A stretch of DNA of 64,000 bases from Pleurodeles waltl. Taxonomy: Eukaryota > Chordata > Amphibia > Caudata > Salamandridae. Every line of letters begins with the position of its first letter. Position 1 is the first letter of the stretch. A program made the translations under genes and the position numbers. Shown piece after piece: positions 55,594 to 64,000 of this stretch. Location of the stretch: positions 1,549,622,749 through 1,549,686,748 of the forward strand of contig NC_090446.1 in the NCBI RefSeq assembly GCF_031143425.1, given 5' to 3'. A model generated the notes under the pieces. It ran no database searches. It saw only the letters and a program-made list of their open reading frames with translations, and was not told the DNA's origin.

Positions 55594-56712
55594 TTTTTAT
55601 GGATGTTGCATGAAACAAACACATTTCACTGCAAAATGTCAGTGATATACTCACACATCACCCACATTGAAAATAAATGAAAGAAAATGGCATTTAAAAC
55701 AGTCTGTTTAAGAATTATTCAAGATCATCAGGGCAAGACTCTGCAGAACAGAGCTGGATCTATCAGGGGGCCACTGAGAGGCTGGGGCCCGGGGCCAAAG
55801 CCCACTTTTCCCATGCCTTAAACCTTCTCATAGGGCTGTGGGTGTCTATAAGGGGGGTTCACACTACTGTCAGTTGGTGATAAAGGTGTTCAGAATACAC
55901 TCCCATCCAATCTTTGGCCTCTCTGCAGAGCGAGAAGACTGATGGTCATGTGAAAAATTTAATTGTGCATCTGCACAAACGTGTGAAGGGGGTACAGCTA
56001 TTGAAATAGTGACGGGGTATAAGCAAAGGACCCCGCACTGTTCACATGTGAGTGGGTGCCTTGTAGATGTGCGACAGCCAACACCTTAAGAGGGAGCGCC
56101 GAGCCACGGCCCGCTAAAGGCCGGGTCTGGACCTAAGAGCCCCGCACGAGCCGAGCCTTGAAAATAATGTGCAAGCAAATCACACAACTCAATCATGTTC
56201 GAAAATGAGAAGGTATCCTCGAAATTCAAGAGTGCATTTCTTTGAAACGCAGAGCCATTCACCCGATGTATGTATTGACACTGAAGGTTTTAAGCAAGAA
56301 CTGATACACATTCCCGATGAGGGCACAAGAGGCGAGCCGGGGGCGCGTCCTAAACCTCTCCTAGATTTTTATAACCCGGGCTCTAGAAATTATGCTTTAG
56401 GACATGACCTAATTATGCGGCAGGGCTGACTAAATTAAGTGGCAAGAAGAATAACATTTTGCGATTATATTCCCTCCTCATTTTGTCATTTTTCACATGG
56501 ACCAAGGTTTCACTTTTTTAGAGCCAGTTTAATGCACAAGGACTGTAGCCAGCAGCCGGGCGAGGTTCGGCCAAACTCTGAACAGCTCTTTCCACGGTGC
56601 GCAGTCGGGCCCTGCGGTTTCAGTAACTTCTGATCCGTTTGAGTCAAAGTCACGCTCCTAAAGGCGCTCTCACGGGTGGTAATGAACACAAAGGGGACTC
56701 GGTCAAATACAA
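55594..56712. repeat. Unidentified interspersed sequence
   Basis: No coding domain. The portion at 56,390-56,470 contains TTATGCGGCAGGGCTGACTAA, which I associate from memory with abundant salamander repeats; unverified. An 86-residue frame (56,169) shows nothing recognisable. Confidence 0.3.
56705..56712. repeat. hAT target duplication AAATACAA, left copy
   Basis: The same 8 bases follow the element at 56,909-56,916. Eight bases is the hallmark duplication size of hAT elements. Confidence 0.93.
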
Positions 56713-56908
56713 CAGTGTTCCCCAACCCCCGGGCCGCGGACCGGTGCCGCTCCGTGGATCAATCGGCACCAGGCCGCCCGAGGAACTTCAACTACATTTC
56801 ACTGTGGCGGGCGGCCGAGGCGCCGAGCATTGCGCCCTGCCAAGCGGGCCACGGAAAAAGTTTCAAACATTTACCGGTCCGCGGCGATAAAAAGGTTGGA
56901 CAACACTG
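56713..56908. mobile_element. hAT MITE, 196 bp
   Basis: Starts CAGTGTTCCCCAACC and ends GGTTGGACAACACTG, forming imperfect inverted repeats of about 15 bases. The interior is GC-rich with CCGCGGACCGGTGCCG and CCGGTCCGCGGCG near the ends, like Zaphod/MER-type hAT relatives remembered from vertebrates. A perfect 8-bp duplication flanks it. It has no transposase, so it moved non-autonomously. Confidence 0.9.
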
Positions 56909-56916
56909 AAATACAA

Positions 56917-57692
56917 CATCTGCTTCGAATCACAACATTTGATGAAGATGAGAAGTTGAAGTTGGTCCTGGATTTTCCAGTTTCACACTGTGCTATTCAG
57001 CCACCAGATGGATATCTCGTTCTGACGTCAAAGGTTGATGCTTTCTCTTAAGAGTGTTGCTGCACCACATTAGATCTTGTGCAACAGGAGGAATCTGCCT
57101 TTTTTGGCAGTTTTAGCGTAAACTGTGCCCAAGGACACGCGAGGGCTTCACAAAGCGAGATTTGCTGGGATTATTTTGGGTCAAGTGTCCTAGAACCCCT
57201 CGAGCTGACCCCGAGCCAGGCATCTGGCAACGGCCGCAAATCTCAAGGGGGGGAGGGGGGAGATGGAGGTGAAAATAAAAACCAATAACAATACAACCCA
57301 AGTGCACACGTGTATCTCAGGCCGGCCAAACACACATGCGCACTTAGGTGCACTCCATCTCTCACCCCACCTCCCACCTCCTGTGGCCCAGCCACGCCCC
57401 TAACTTCACATGCTGGCTAAGCCAGCAGCAGAAAAATAAAACAATACTAAACTATCATTTTATTTTTCTGCTTTTGGATCAGCCAGGGGGTGACACTCCT
57501 TCGCCATAGCGAAGGAGCCACCCCGGTCTGTAGCTCGTCCACCCCTAGCGCCTTGTGAGTGGCGGTGGGGAAGTGACATGCAAAGGAGGAACATGCAGGA
57601 GGGAGTGAAGTGACAAGAGGAAGTGAAGAGGAAAGAGATGAGGTGTGAGACATACAGATTGAGGATTTCAGATGTGGGGAGAAAAAGGGCAT
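56917..57692. other. Unassigned sequence with two hairpins
   Basis: A perfect 15-bp inverted repeat AGCAGAAAAATAAAA (57,427-57,441) pairs with 57,458-57,472. A second hairpin, CTCCTTCG-CCATAG-CGAAGGAG, lies at 57,496-57,517 within a longer imperfect GGGGTG..CACCCC stem. No gene is seen. Confidence 0.5.
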
Positions 57693-58614
57693 ACCTGTGT
57701 AACCCCTTCGCTGCCAGACCTTTCCCCCCTCAGGTGCCAGGCCTTTTTTTGGCTGTTTGGGGCAGTTCGTGCTTAGGTCCTCATAACATTTTGTCCACAT
57801 AAGCTACCCACGCCAAATTTGTCTCATTTTTCCAACATTCTAGGGATTCTAGAGGCACCCACAGTTTGTGGGTTCCCCTGGAGAACACCAAGAAATTAGC
57901 CAAAATACAGCTAAAATTTCGTTTCAAAAATAAAAATAGGACAAAAGGGCTGCAGAAGAAAGCATGTGTTTTTTCCCCTGAAAACGGCATCAACAAAGGG
58001 TTTGCAGTGCTAAAATCACCATCTTCCCAGATTTCAGGAACAGGCAGACTTGAATCAGAAAACCAAATTTTTCAACACAAGTTTGGCATTTTACTGGGAC
58101 AGACCCCATTTTTACTGGGTGTGAAACCAATGCTGGATCATGGACAGCTAAACATTTCTGAAAAGTAGATGTAATTCTAAAATCAGCAAGTTTTTCCTAC
58201 AGAAAATAACAACTACAATAAAAAATTATTGAAATTGAGGTGAAAAAAAGAGCCATTTCTGTCGATCTATGGCAGATTTTTTAAAGCAATATACTGTTAT
58301 GTCTGCTGGACTCTTCTGGTTGTGGGGATAGATAGGGATTGCAGGTTCATCAAAGCCAATAAAGTAGCTACACCTTGCAATGGGTTTTCATTCTATACCG
58401 GGTATACACCAATTCATTTGGTGAAATATAAACAGTGAAAAATAGGTATCAAGGAAACATTTGCATTTCCAAAATGGGCACAGGATAAGGTGTTGTGAAG
58501 CAGTGGTTATGTGCACATTTCTGAATTCCGGGTTCCCATATTAGCATGTGAATTACAGAGCATTTCTCAAATAGACATCTTTTTTACACACGGTCTTACA
58601 TTTGGAAGGAAAAC
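57693..58614 (+). repeat. Interspersed repeat of unknown class
   Basis: Starts TGTGTAACCCCTTCGCTGCC and continues through a segment around GGGCTGCAGAAGAAAGC and AAATCACCATCTTCCCAG. I remember this as a common newt repeat, but its class is unknown to me and the recall is unchecked. No ORF of interest. Confidence 0.4.
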
Positions 58615-59237
58615 TGTAGGAAAGTACCATCTTGCCTGGCTTGTTACCCCCATTTTTACTTGTGTGTCAGTTTGTTGTTACCTGTCTCATTGGGATCCTG
58701 CTAGCCAGGACCCCAGTACTTATAGTTTGTGGCCTGAATGTGTTCCCTGTGTAGTACCTAACTGTGTAACTGAGGCTCTGCTAACCAGAACATCAGTGCT
58801 TATGCTCTCTCTGCCTTTAAAATTGTCACTGCAGGCTAACAAACATTTTTACCAATTCTGATTGGCACACTGGAACACCCTTATAATTCCCTAGTATATG
58901 GTACCTAGGTACCCAGGGTATTGGGGTTCCAGGAGATCCCTATGGGCTCCAGCATTTCTTTTGCCACCCATAGTGAGCTCAGACAATTCTTACACAGGCC
59001 TGCCACATGTCCATGTTATTTCACAGCAATTTTACACTGCACTGAAGTAACTTATAAGTCACCTATATGTCTAACCCTTATTTAGTGAAGGTTAACGTTA
59101 CTAAGTGTGAGGGCACCCTGGCACTAGCCAAGGTGCCCCCACATTGTTCAGGGCAATTTCCCCGGACTTTGTGAGTGCGGGGACACCATCACACGCGTGC
59201 ACTACATATAGGTCAATACCTATATGTAGCTTCACAA
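58615..59237 (+). mobile_element. 5' part of a long Gypsy LTR
   Basis: Starts TGTAGGAAAGTACCATC and matches the LTR family for about 620 bp (CTGCTAGCCAGGACCCC, CCCAGGGTATTGGGG, GTGCCCCCACATTG). It is truncated near 59,237, where other sequence begins, so it lacks about four-fifths of the LTR. Confidence 0.8.
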
Positions 59238-59333
59238 TAATCTGAATGATTTCTAAACCATCATATGAATCGTGTTTGAGGAACTTCTTATGTACATACA
59301 ACATAACATCTAGAACCCTAGTATTTTTGTTTT

Positions 59334-59679
59334 TGCTCTGCACCGGGACCTCTGAATAGTGAGCATGTGAAGCTGGGCTGGTTCCCTTTTATAGAGTCTT
59401 AGCCTAGCCCACCAACCGCACCCAGGCATGCTGCAGGGAAGGCTTCTAGAAGGCCCTGGAAGGGAACCACACCCTGACACAGTCTGAAAGCCTGCAGCAG
59501 TACATTGCATGTGGACAGTATTTCTATGCATGCTGAACATACGTCTTCAGGATTAAACTCTGCAAAGCAAAAGGTTAAACAACATAATATCAGCACAATG
59601 CCTAAATTATGTTAGCTTGAAATTGTTAGTTTTTTGCATTCTAGTCGCCCGTAGAGCGCACACTGCCATGATGTTGACA
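59334..59679 (-). mobile_element. 3' LTR of the chromodomain Gypsy
   Basis: The minus strand starts TGTCAACATCATGG (59,679) and ends GCAGAGCA (59,334). TATAAAAGG lies as reverse complement near 59,386-59,395. The polypurine tract GGGAGAGGGGAG (minus strand) lies at about 59,682-59,694, just before the LTR. Confidence 0.72.
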
Positions 59680-60303
59680 GTACTCCCCTCTCCCAGATGC
59701 ACTCTAGGGCCTGGTTTGGCTGGATTGAGACAATGAAAACGCCTCACAAGTTCTGGAGCATGGACACCAGATGCGGAAACCCATGAGTTACGTTCAGGGC
59801 CATAACCTTTCCATGAGATTAAGTACCATAGATTACGCCCTCTCAGTTTAGAACCTAACACTTTCTTGACTTCGTATTCTACTTCCCCCTCTACTAGAAC
59901 TGGAGCTGGATGAGGGCGGACCTTCTGGACTGCCTTTTTCAAGAGTGAAGTGTGGAACACTGGATGAATCCGTAATGATCTTGGCAATTGCAGTTTAAAG
60001 GTCACAGGATTGATTTGCTGAAGGACAGTGTAAGGACCTATGAATTTGGGTTTGAACATGTGCTTCTTCTTGAAGTCTATATATTTTTGTGGAAAGCCAC
60101 ACTTTATCACCTGGTTGATACTGCAGTCCCTCACAATGTTTCTTGTCATAATGCTTTTTGTATTTTTGTTTGGCCTTTTCTAAATGCTGTTTAATCAATT
60201 TCTGGGTTTGATGCAGATGTTGAATAGTTTCTGACACAGCTGGAGCAAGAGAACTTTCTTGAGGGATTGTGATGGGCAAGGTGTCAGGATGATAGCCAAA
60301 CAA
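59607..60303 (-). pseudogene. pol: Integrase C-terminus and chromodomain
   Basis: Frame 60,303-59,995 has GYHPDTLPITIP, then a helical linker. Frame 60,149-59,607 has the FIGPYTVLQQINPVTFKLQLP segment (GPY/F-type) and a chromodomain with YEVKKVLGSKLRGRNLWYLI and WKGYGPERNSWV. The two frames overlap, so a frameshift separates them. Chromodomains guide integration to chromatin marks in this group. Confidence 0.83.
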
Positions 60304-60342
60304 CCCAAGAAGTGTGGAATGAGTTATTGTAAGCTAACTCAG

Positions 60343-60927
60343 CTAACCAGAGCATTGATGTCCAAGAATTAAGTGCTTTTTCAGCATAGGCACGCAGGTT
60401 TTGTTTAAAGTCTGATTTAGTCTCTCAGTTTGACCATCTGTTTGAGGATGGTTGCTAGTAGATAGTGTAGATGTCACTTGGAGTGTTTTACACCATGTCT
60501 TCCAGAAATTGGAGGCAAATTGCGACCCCCAATCGGAGAGGATCATTTTCGGCAGTCCATGATAACGAACCACTCTATTCAGTAAAATAGTTGCCAGTTC
60601 ACTGGAGGTGGGCAATTTATTACAGGCAATGAAATGTCCATATTTCGTGAGTCTATCTACAACCACCAGGATTACTGAATGTTGTTGAACCACTGGTAGA
60701 CCTGTAATAAAGTCTAAAGAAATGTGCTCCCAAGGACGAATTGGAGTTGGGAGTGGATGCAACAACCCTTTCAGTTTGGAACATTTTGTTTTAGTGCAAG
60801 CACAGACTTCGCAGTTGCTTACCATCTCTTTTACATCTTTTGTTAGGGTAGGCCACCAAAAATAGCATTGGATTAATTCAAGAGTTTTAGGAGTACCTGG
60901 ATGACCTGCCGTAGGTATAACATGCAA
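60343..60927 (-). pseudogene. pol: Integrase core of the chromodomain Gypsy
   Basis: Has an H..C2 zinc region (GHPGTPKTLELIQ, CEVCACTK), then the catalytic triad: aspartate in ISLDFITGLP, aspartate in ILSDWGSQFA and glutamate in GQTERLNQTL. The core is complete, but frameshifts on both sides separate it from RNase H (stop near 61,092) and the C-terminus. Confidence 0.87.
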
Positions 60928-61091
60928 CTAATGAAACACTATCTTGCGAAGTTTGGTAGTGGGCACGAACAAACGAGTGTCATGAAAAGGTAATCCTTGT
61001 TTGATTAACCTTTTGGGATCTGCTTGGGCACATGTCTGCCATTTCTCAACAGTGAAAGAATTGCGGATGTCTTCAAAGAAATCTTCAGTTT

Positions 61092-61625
61092 TTATGATAC
61101 ATAGGACTTTTCTGGAGCAATGATAGCTCTGGAGGTTTGAACTGCAGGCAACGTGGTAGACTCTTGGCGGGACAAGGCGTCAGCTTTGCGATTGTCTTTA
61201 CCAGGCCGGAAAGTTACCACAAAATCAAATTCGGCAAAAAGCAGCATCCAGCGTAATTGCCGAGGAGTCAAAAGTTTGGCGGAACTCATGAACTGAAGAT
61301 TGCGATGATCAGTACATACTGTGACAGTGTATTTTGCACCCAACAAATGATGTCTCTGTTCTTTAAAGGCGTCACGAATTGCCAGAAGCTCTTTTTCAGC
61401 AATCACAGAGTTCTGTTCGGCTTCGTTCAACTTCGAAGACATGTAAGCTACAGGATGAAGTTGACCAGTGTCTTTGTTTTGTTGCGATAAGACGGCTCCT
61501 ATCGCCACATCTGAAGCATCAGCTTGCACTATGAAGGGTCGATCCGCATCAGGATGAGTCAAGACTGGGGCAGTGGAGAAAGCTTCCTTCAAAGTTGAAA
61601 AGGATTGGTCAGCTTCTGGGACCAT
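61092..61625 (-). pseudogene. pol: RNase H of the chromodomain Gypsy
   Basis: Frame has FIVQADASDVAIGAVLSQ, EKELLAIRDAF, TDHRNLQFM and RPGKDNRKADALSRQ, the Gypsy RNase H pattern with its acidic residues present. It is joined to RT through a short piece in another frame (61,798-61,589). Confidence 0.88.
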
Positions 61626-62981
61626 ACAAATTTTAATTTCTTTCTTAATAGCTTAGTGATTGGAGCCACTGTCTGGGAGAAATGATTTATGAACCTCCGG
61701 TAAAAATTTGCAAACCCCAGGAAACATTGTACATCACGAACAGTCTTTGGGGTGGGCCAATCAGATACAGCTTTTACTTTCTTTTCTGCCATCACCATAC
61801 ATTGAGGGGTAGGGAAAACCCCTAAAACTCAACTGTGTTAACATGAATTCACTCTTGGTTAGTTTGTAATATAAATGGTGCTTTCGAAGGGCTGCAAGAA
61901 TTTTCTTGACATGTTGTACATGTTCATTTTCATTGTCTGAGTAGATCAAAATGTCATTGATGTAGACTATGGCAAATATGTAGCGGTACTCTCTAAGAAC
62001 GTCATTCAAGAAAAATTGAAATGCTGATGGAGCATTACACAGACCAAAAGGCATGACGGTGTATTCAAAGAGATCATATCTTGTCTTGAACGCTGTTTTC
62101 CATTCGTCGCCCTCTCTCATTCTGAACAAATGATAAGCACCTCGAAGATCAAGCTTTGTGTAGATCTTTGCTTTCTTTACTTGTTTCAGCAAGACCGTTA
62201 TTAGGGGCAAAGGATATTTATTCTTGATGGTGACTTTGTTCAATCCCCTATAGTCGATACAAGCTCGAAGTTCTCCATTCGCCTTCAGAACAAAAAACAA
62301 AGGAGAAGCTGCAGGAGACTTAGAAGGGCAAATGAAACCATTCTCCAAGAATTGATCTAGATACTTTCGCAAATGTTGATTTTCATGTTCTGACAGGGCA
62401 TATACACGACAGTTGGGGAGTATCGCACCTGGAACTAGATCAATTTGACAGTCATAAGATCTATAAGGAGGTAAGTTCTCTGCTTCTTTCTCATCGAATA
62501 CATCTTTGTAAGATGAATACTGTTTGAGCAATTTAACTTCTTTCTCCGCGGCAGTGGATATGTAAGAGTTGCAAACTTTTGATACTTGAAACTTTTGGAG
62601 GCACTGTTCTTTACATAGCGCAGATGAGAACACGACCTTTCGTTCTGCCCAATTAATCTCTGGATTGTGATGAGTTAACCATGGTAAGCCAAGGAGAATT
62701 CCATACTGGGGAGCATGGATCACGTCAAGGATGAGTTTCTCTTTATGTTTCTTTCTTTTATTCTTATCTTCACAAATCACAGACAAGGGGACAGTCTGAA
62801 GAGTTACCGGACCTCCAGTCAAGAGTTTTCCATCGACTGCCTGGATGATTTCTGGAGTCTCTTTTTCAATACATGGGATCCCCCATGCACGAACCAACTG
62901 GGCGTCAACAAAGTTCCCTGTAGCCCCAGAATCGAATATAAACATGTAAATGCCAGAAAAACCAAGAGCACATTCACACAC
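61589..62981 (-). pseudogene. pol: Protease and RT of the chromodomain Gypsy
   Basis: The 406-residue frame (62,981-61,761) has a protease active site FDSGATGNFVD near residue 17, and RT with ACIDYRGLNKVTIKNKYPLPL, LDLRGAYH and MPFGLCNAPSAFQ. The catalytic box reads YINDILIYS, so the first aspartate of YxDD is asparagine. The thumb (FLGFANFYRRFI) is in another frame (61,798-61,589). The N-terminus lacks gag. The asparagine change is expected to kill RT activity. Confidence 0.87.
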
Positions 62982-63163
62982 ACAAGGTAAAATCTCTCAA
63001 CATGAATACTAGGCCCAAGAACTCGGATGCCTTCGAAAACGGGATCGGGGGCCCAGCTCAACCTCGGTCTTACCGCCCTGATCAAGGATCATCAATGTAA
63101 ATGAAGGGCAAAGGCCTGGAAGATCAAAGTAGGCCACCGGAACAGGAGCTCAGGAAGTTGTGC
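62982..63163 (-). other. Remnant between protease and 5' LTR
   Basis: About 180 bases with a frame reaching MIRAVRPRLSW. No gag domain is seen, so gag is almost wholly deleted. I cannot recognise a primer site next to the LTR end. Confidence 0.45.
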
Positions 63164-63267
63164 TGCTCTGCACCGGGACCTCTGAATAGTGAGCACGTGG
63201 AGCTGAGCTGGCTTCCTTTTATAGAGTCTTAGCCCAGCCCACCAACCACACCCAGGCATACTGCATG
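63164..63267 (-). mobile_element. Truncated 5' LTR of the chromodomain Gypsy
   Basis: Matches the first ~100 plus-strand bases of the 3' LTR (59,334-59,437), including the TATA segment. Homology then stops and Gmr1-like sequence follows. Confidence 0.72.
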
Positions 63268-64000
63268 CTGCTGGTCATGCCATTGCTTTTGCAGCACCTG
63301 GCTGGCCTGAAGGTTTTTACTGGCCTCTTTCATATACTCAGCCATTCTGGATCTTGGGCCAAGTACATAGTCTACTATGTCCTGATTAGGAGCTTTTAAA
63401 AGGTTGTTCCCAACCCTCCTTCACAAGAGCAAGTGGACCTCTTACAGGGTGCCCAAAGAGGAGTTCAAAGGGGCTGAAGCCCACTCCTTTCTGGGGTACC
63501 TCCCTGTAATAAAAAAGGAGGCATGGTAACAGGACATCCCATCTCCTTCTGAGTTTTTCAGGGAGTTCCATGATCATACCTTTGAGAGTTTTATTACACC
63601 TCTCAACCAGCCCATTTGTTTGTGGATGGTAAGGGGTGGTGAACTTGTAGGTAACACCACACTCCTTCCGCATTGCTTTTAGGTATGCAGACATGAAGTT
63701 GCTACCTCTGTCTGAAACCACCTCTTTAGGAAAACCCACCCTGGAAAAGATTCCTAGGAGGGCCTTTGCCACTGCAGGAGCTGTAGTGGTCCTTAAAGGT
63801 ACGGCTTCAGGATATCTTGTAGCATGGTCCACTACCACCAAGATAAATCTATTGCCTGAAGCAGTTGGAGGGTCAAGGGGGCCAACTATGTCCCCTACCC
63901 TTTCAAAGGGCACCCCAGCCACTGGAAGTGGAATTAGAGGGGCCTTTGGAGTGCCACCAGTCTTGCCACTGGCTTGGCAGGTCACACAAGATTTACAAAA
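63268..64000 (-). pseudogene. pol: Gmr1-like Gypsy integrase, cut by window end
   Basis: The frame 63,985-63,386 is 199 residues and starts in the zinc region (TCQASGKTGGTP). It has an aspartate in RVGDIVGPLD, VVDHATRYPEAVPL, an aspartate in EVVSDRGSNFMS and a glutamate in GLVERCNKTLKG, a complete triad. It matches the fragment at 46.1 kb. The upstream part lies beyond the window, and the frame is open as far as seen. The C-terminal part toward 63,268 is in another register. It may still be intact upstream, but I cannot tell. Confidence 0.82.

Larger units (their letters stand above)
59334..63270 (-). mobile_element. Chromodomain Ty3/Gypsy (chromovirus-like), gag-deleted
   Basis: 3' LTR at about 59,334-59,679, polypurine tract, pol (59,680-62,981) and a 5' LTR piece at 63,164-63,267. 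The two LTR pieces share GCTCTGCACCGGGACCTCTG and the TATA segment. Gag is missing between the 5' LTR and the protease. Its coding sequence has several frameshifts. Confidence 0.8.

Overview
This window is repeat-dense eukaryotic DNA. I can support no single-copy host gene and no rRNA, tRNA or CRISPR. Nearly everything recognisable is a transposable element, an endogenous retrovirus (ERV) or a tandem repeat, most of them broken and inserted into one another. The mix is foamy-like and class I-like ERVs, Gmr1-type Ty3/Gypsy elements with very long LTRs, a chromodomain Gypsy, L2/CR1-like LINEs, PIF/Harbinger, a hAT MITE and a CpG-rich satellite. This fits a giant vertebrate genome, most likely a salamander or newt. 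I base that on remembered similarity of the long TGTAGGA...CCTACA LTRs and Harbinger pieces to newt repeats. The species is inference.

Layout. 0-0.7 kb: degenerate minisatellite and an unidentified repeat. 0.7-4.3 kb: a Gmr1-like Gypsy remnant on the minus strand (5' LTR end, tRNA-type primer site, SCAN-like gag-protease ORF, then only the last 73 bp of the 3' LTR). 4.35-4.85 kb: a piece of a related LTR in the opposite orientation. 4.85-9.09 kb: a 3'-truncated class I-like ERV (ERV-A, minus) with a 569-bp LTR and an exact tRNA-Lys3-type primer site. ERV-A lies inside the integrase of a foamy-like ERV (ERV-B, minus, 9.09-17.86 kb). A 2999-bp solo Gypsy LTR with a TAGGG duplication splits the gag of ERV-B (13,363-16,361). 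The 5' LTR of ERV-B abuts the gag of a second, oppositely oriented foamy-like copy (ERV-C, plus, 17.87-32.34 kb). ERV-C carries gag, protease, RT, RNase H, integrase, env, polypurine tract and 3' LTR, and is split by two LINEs (22.83-24.18 kb, plus; 27.04-31.28 kb, minus and near full length).

32.3-34.35 kb: a 5'-truncated Gypsy LTR. 34.35-35.4 kb: a decayed LINE. 35.4-37.8 kb: mostly unidentified. 37.8-43.4 kb: a 132-bp satellite array with a 1089-bp higher-order unit, interrupted by a foamy-like solo LTR with a 4-bp AAAG duplication. 44.3-45.06 kb: a pentanucleotide array. 45.07-46.26 kb: a Gmr1-like integrase-then-RT fragment and a LINE scrap. 46.3-47.3 kb: a ~46-bp minisatellite. 48.39-55.59 kb: a PIF/Harbinger transposon with terminal inverted repeats, a transposase gene and two separate Myb/SANT-like genes. 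56.71-56.91 kb: a hAT MITE with a perfect 8-bp duplication. 57.7-59.2 kb: an interspersed repeat and another Gypsy LTR start. 59.3-63.3 kb: a chromodomain Gypsy (minus). 63.3-64 kb: a Gmr1-like integrase running off the window.

How parts work together: within each element, LTR, primer site, gag, pol, env and polypurine tract form one replicating unit. Between elements the relation is insertion order. Target duplications and interrupted reading frames give a relative chronology: ERV-C before ERV-B, and ERV-B before both ERV-A and the Gypsy solo LTR; ERV-C before the two LINEs; the satellite before its solo LTR. Coordinates of truncated ends are accurate to roughly 10 bases.
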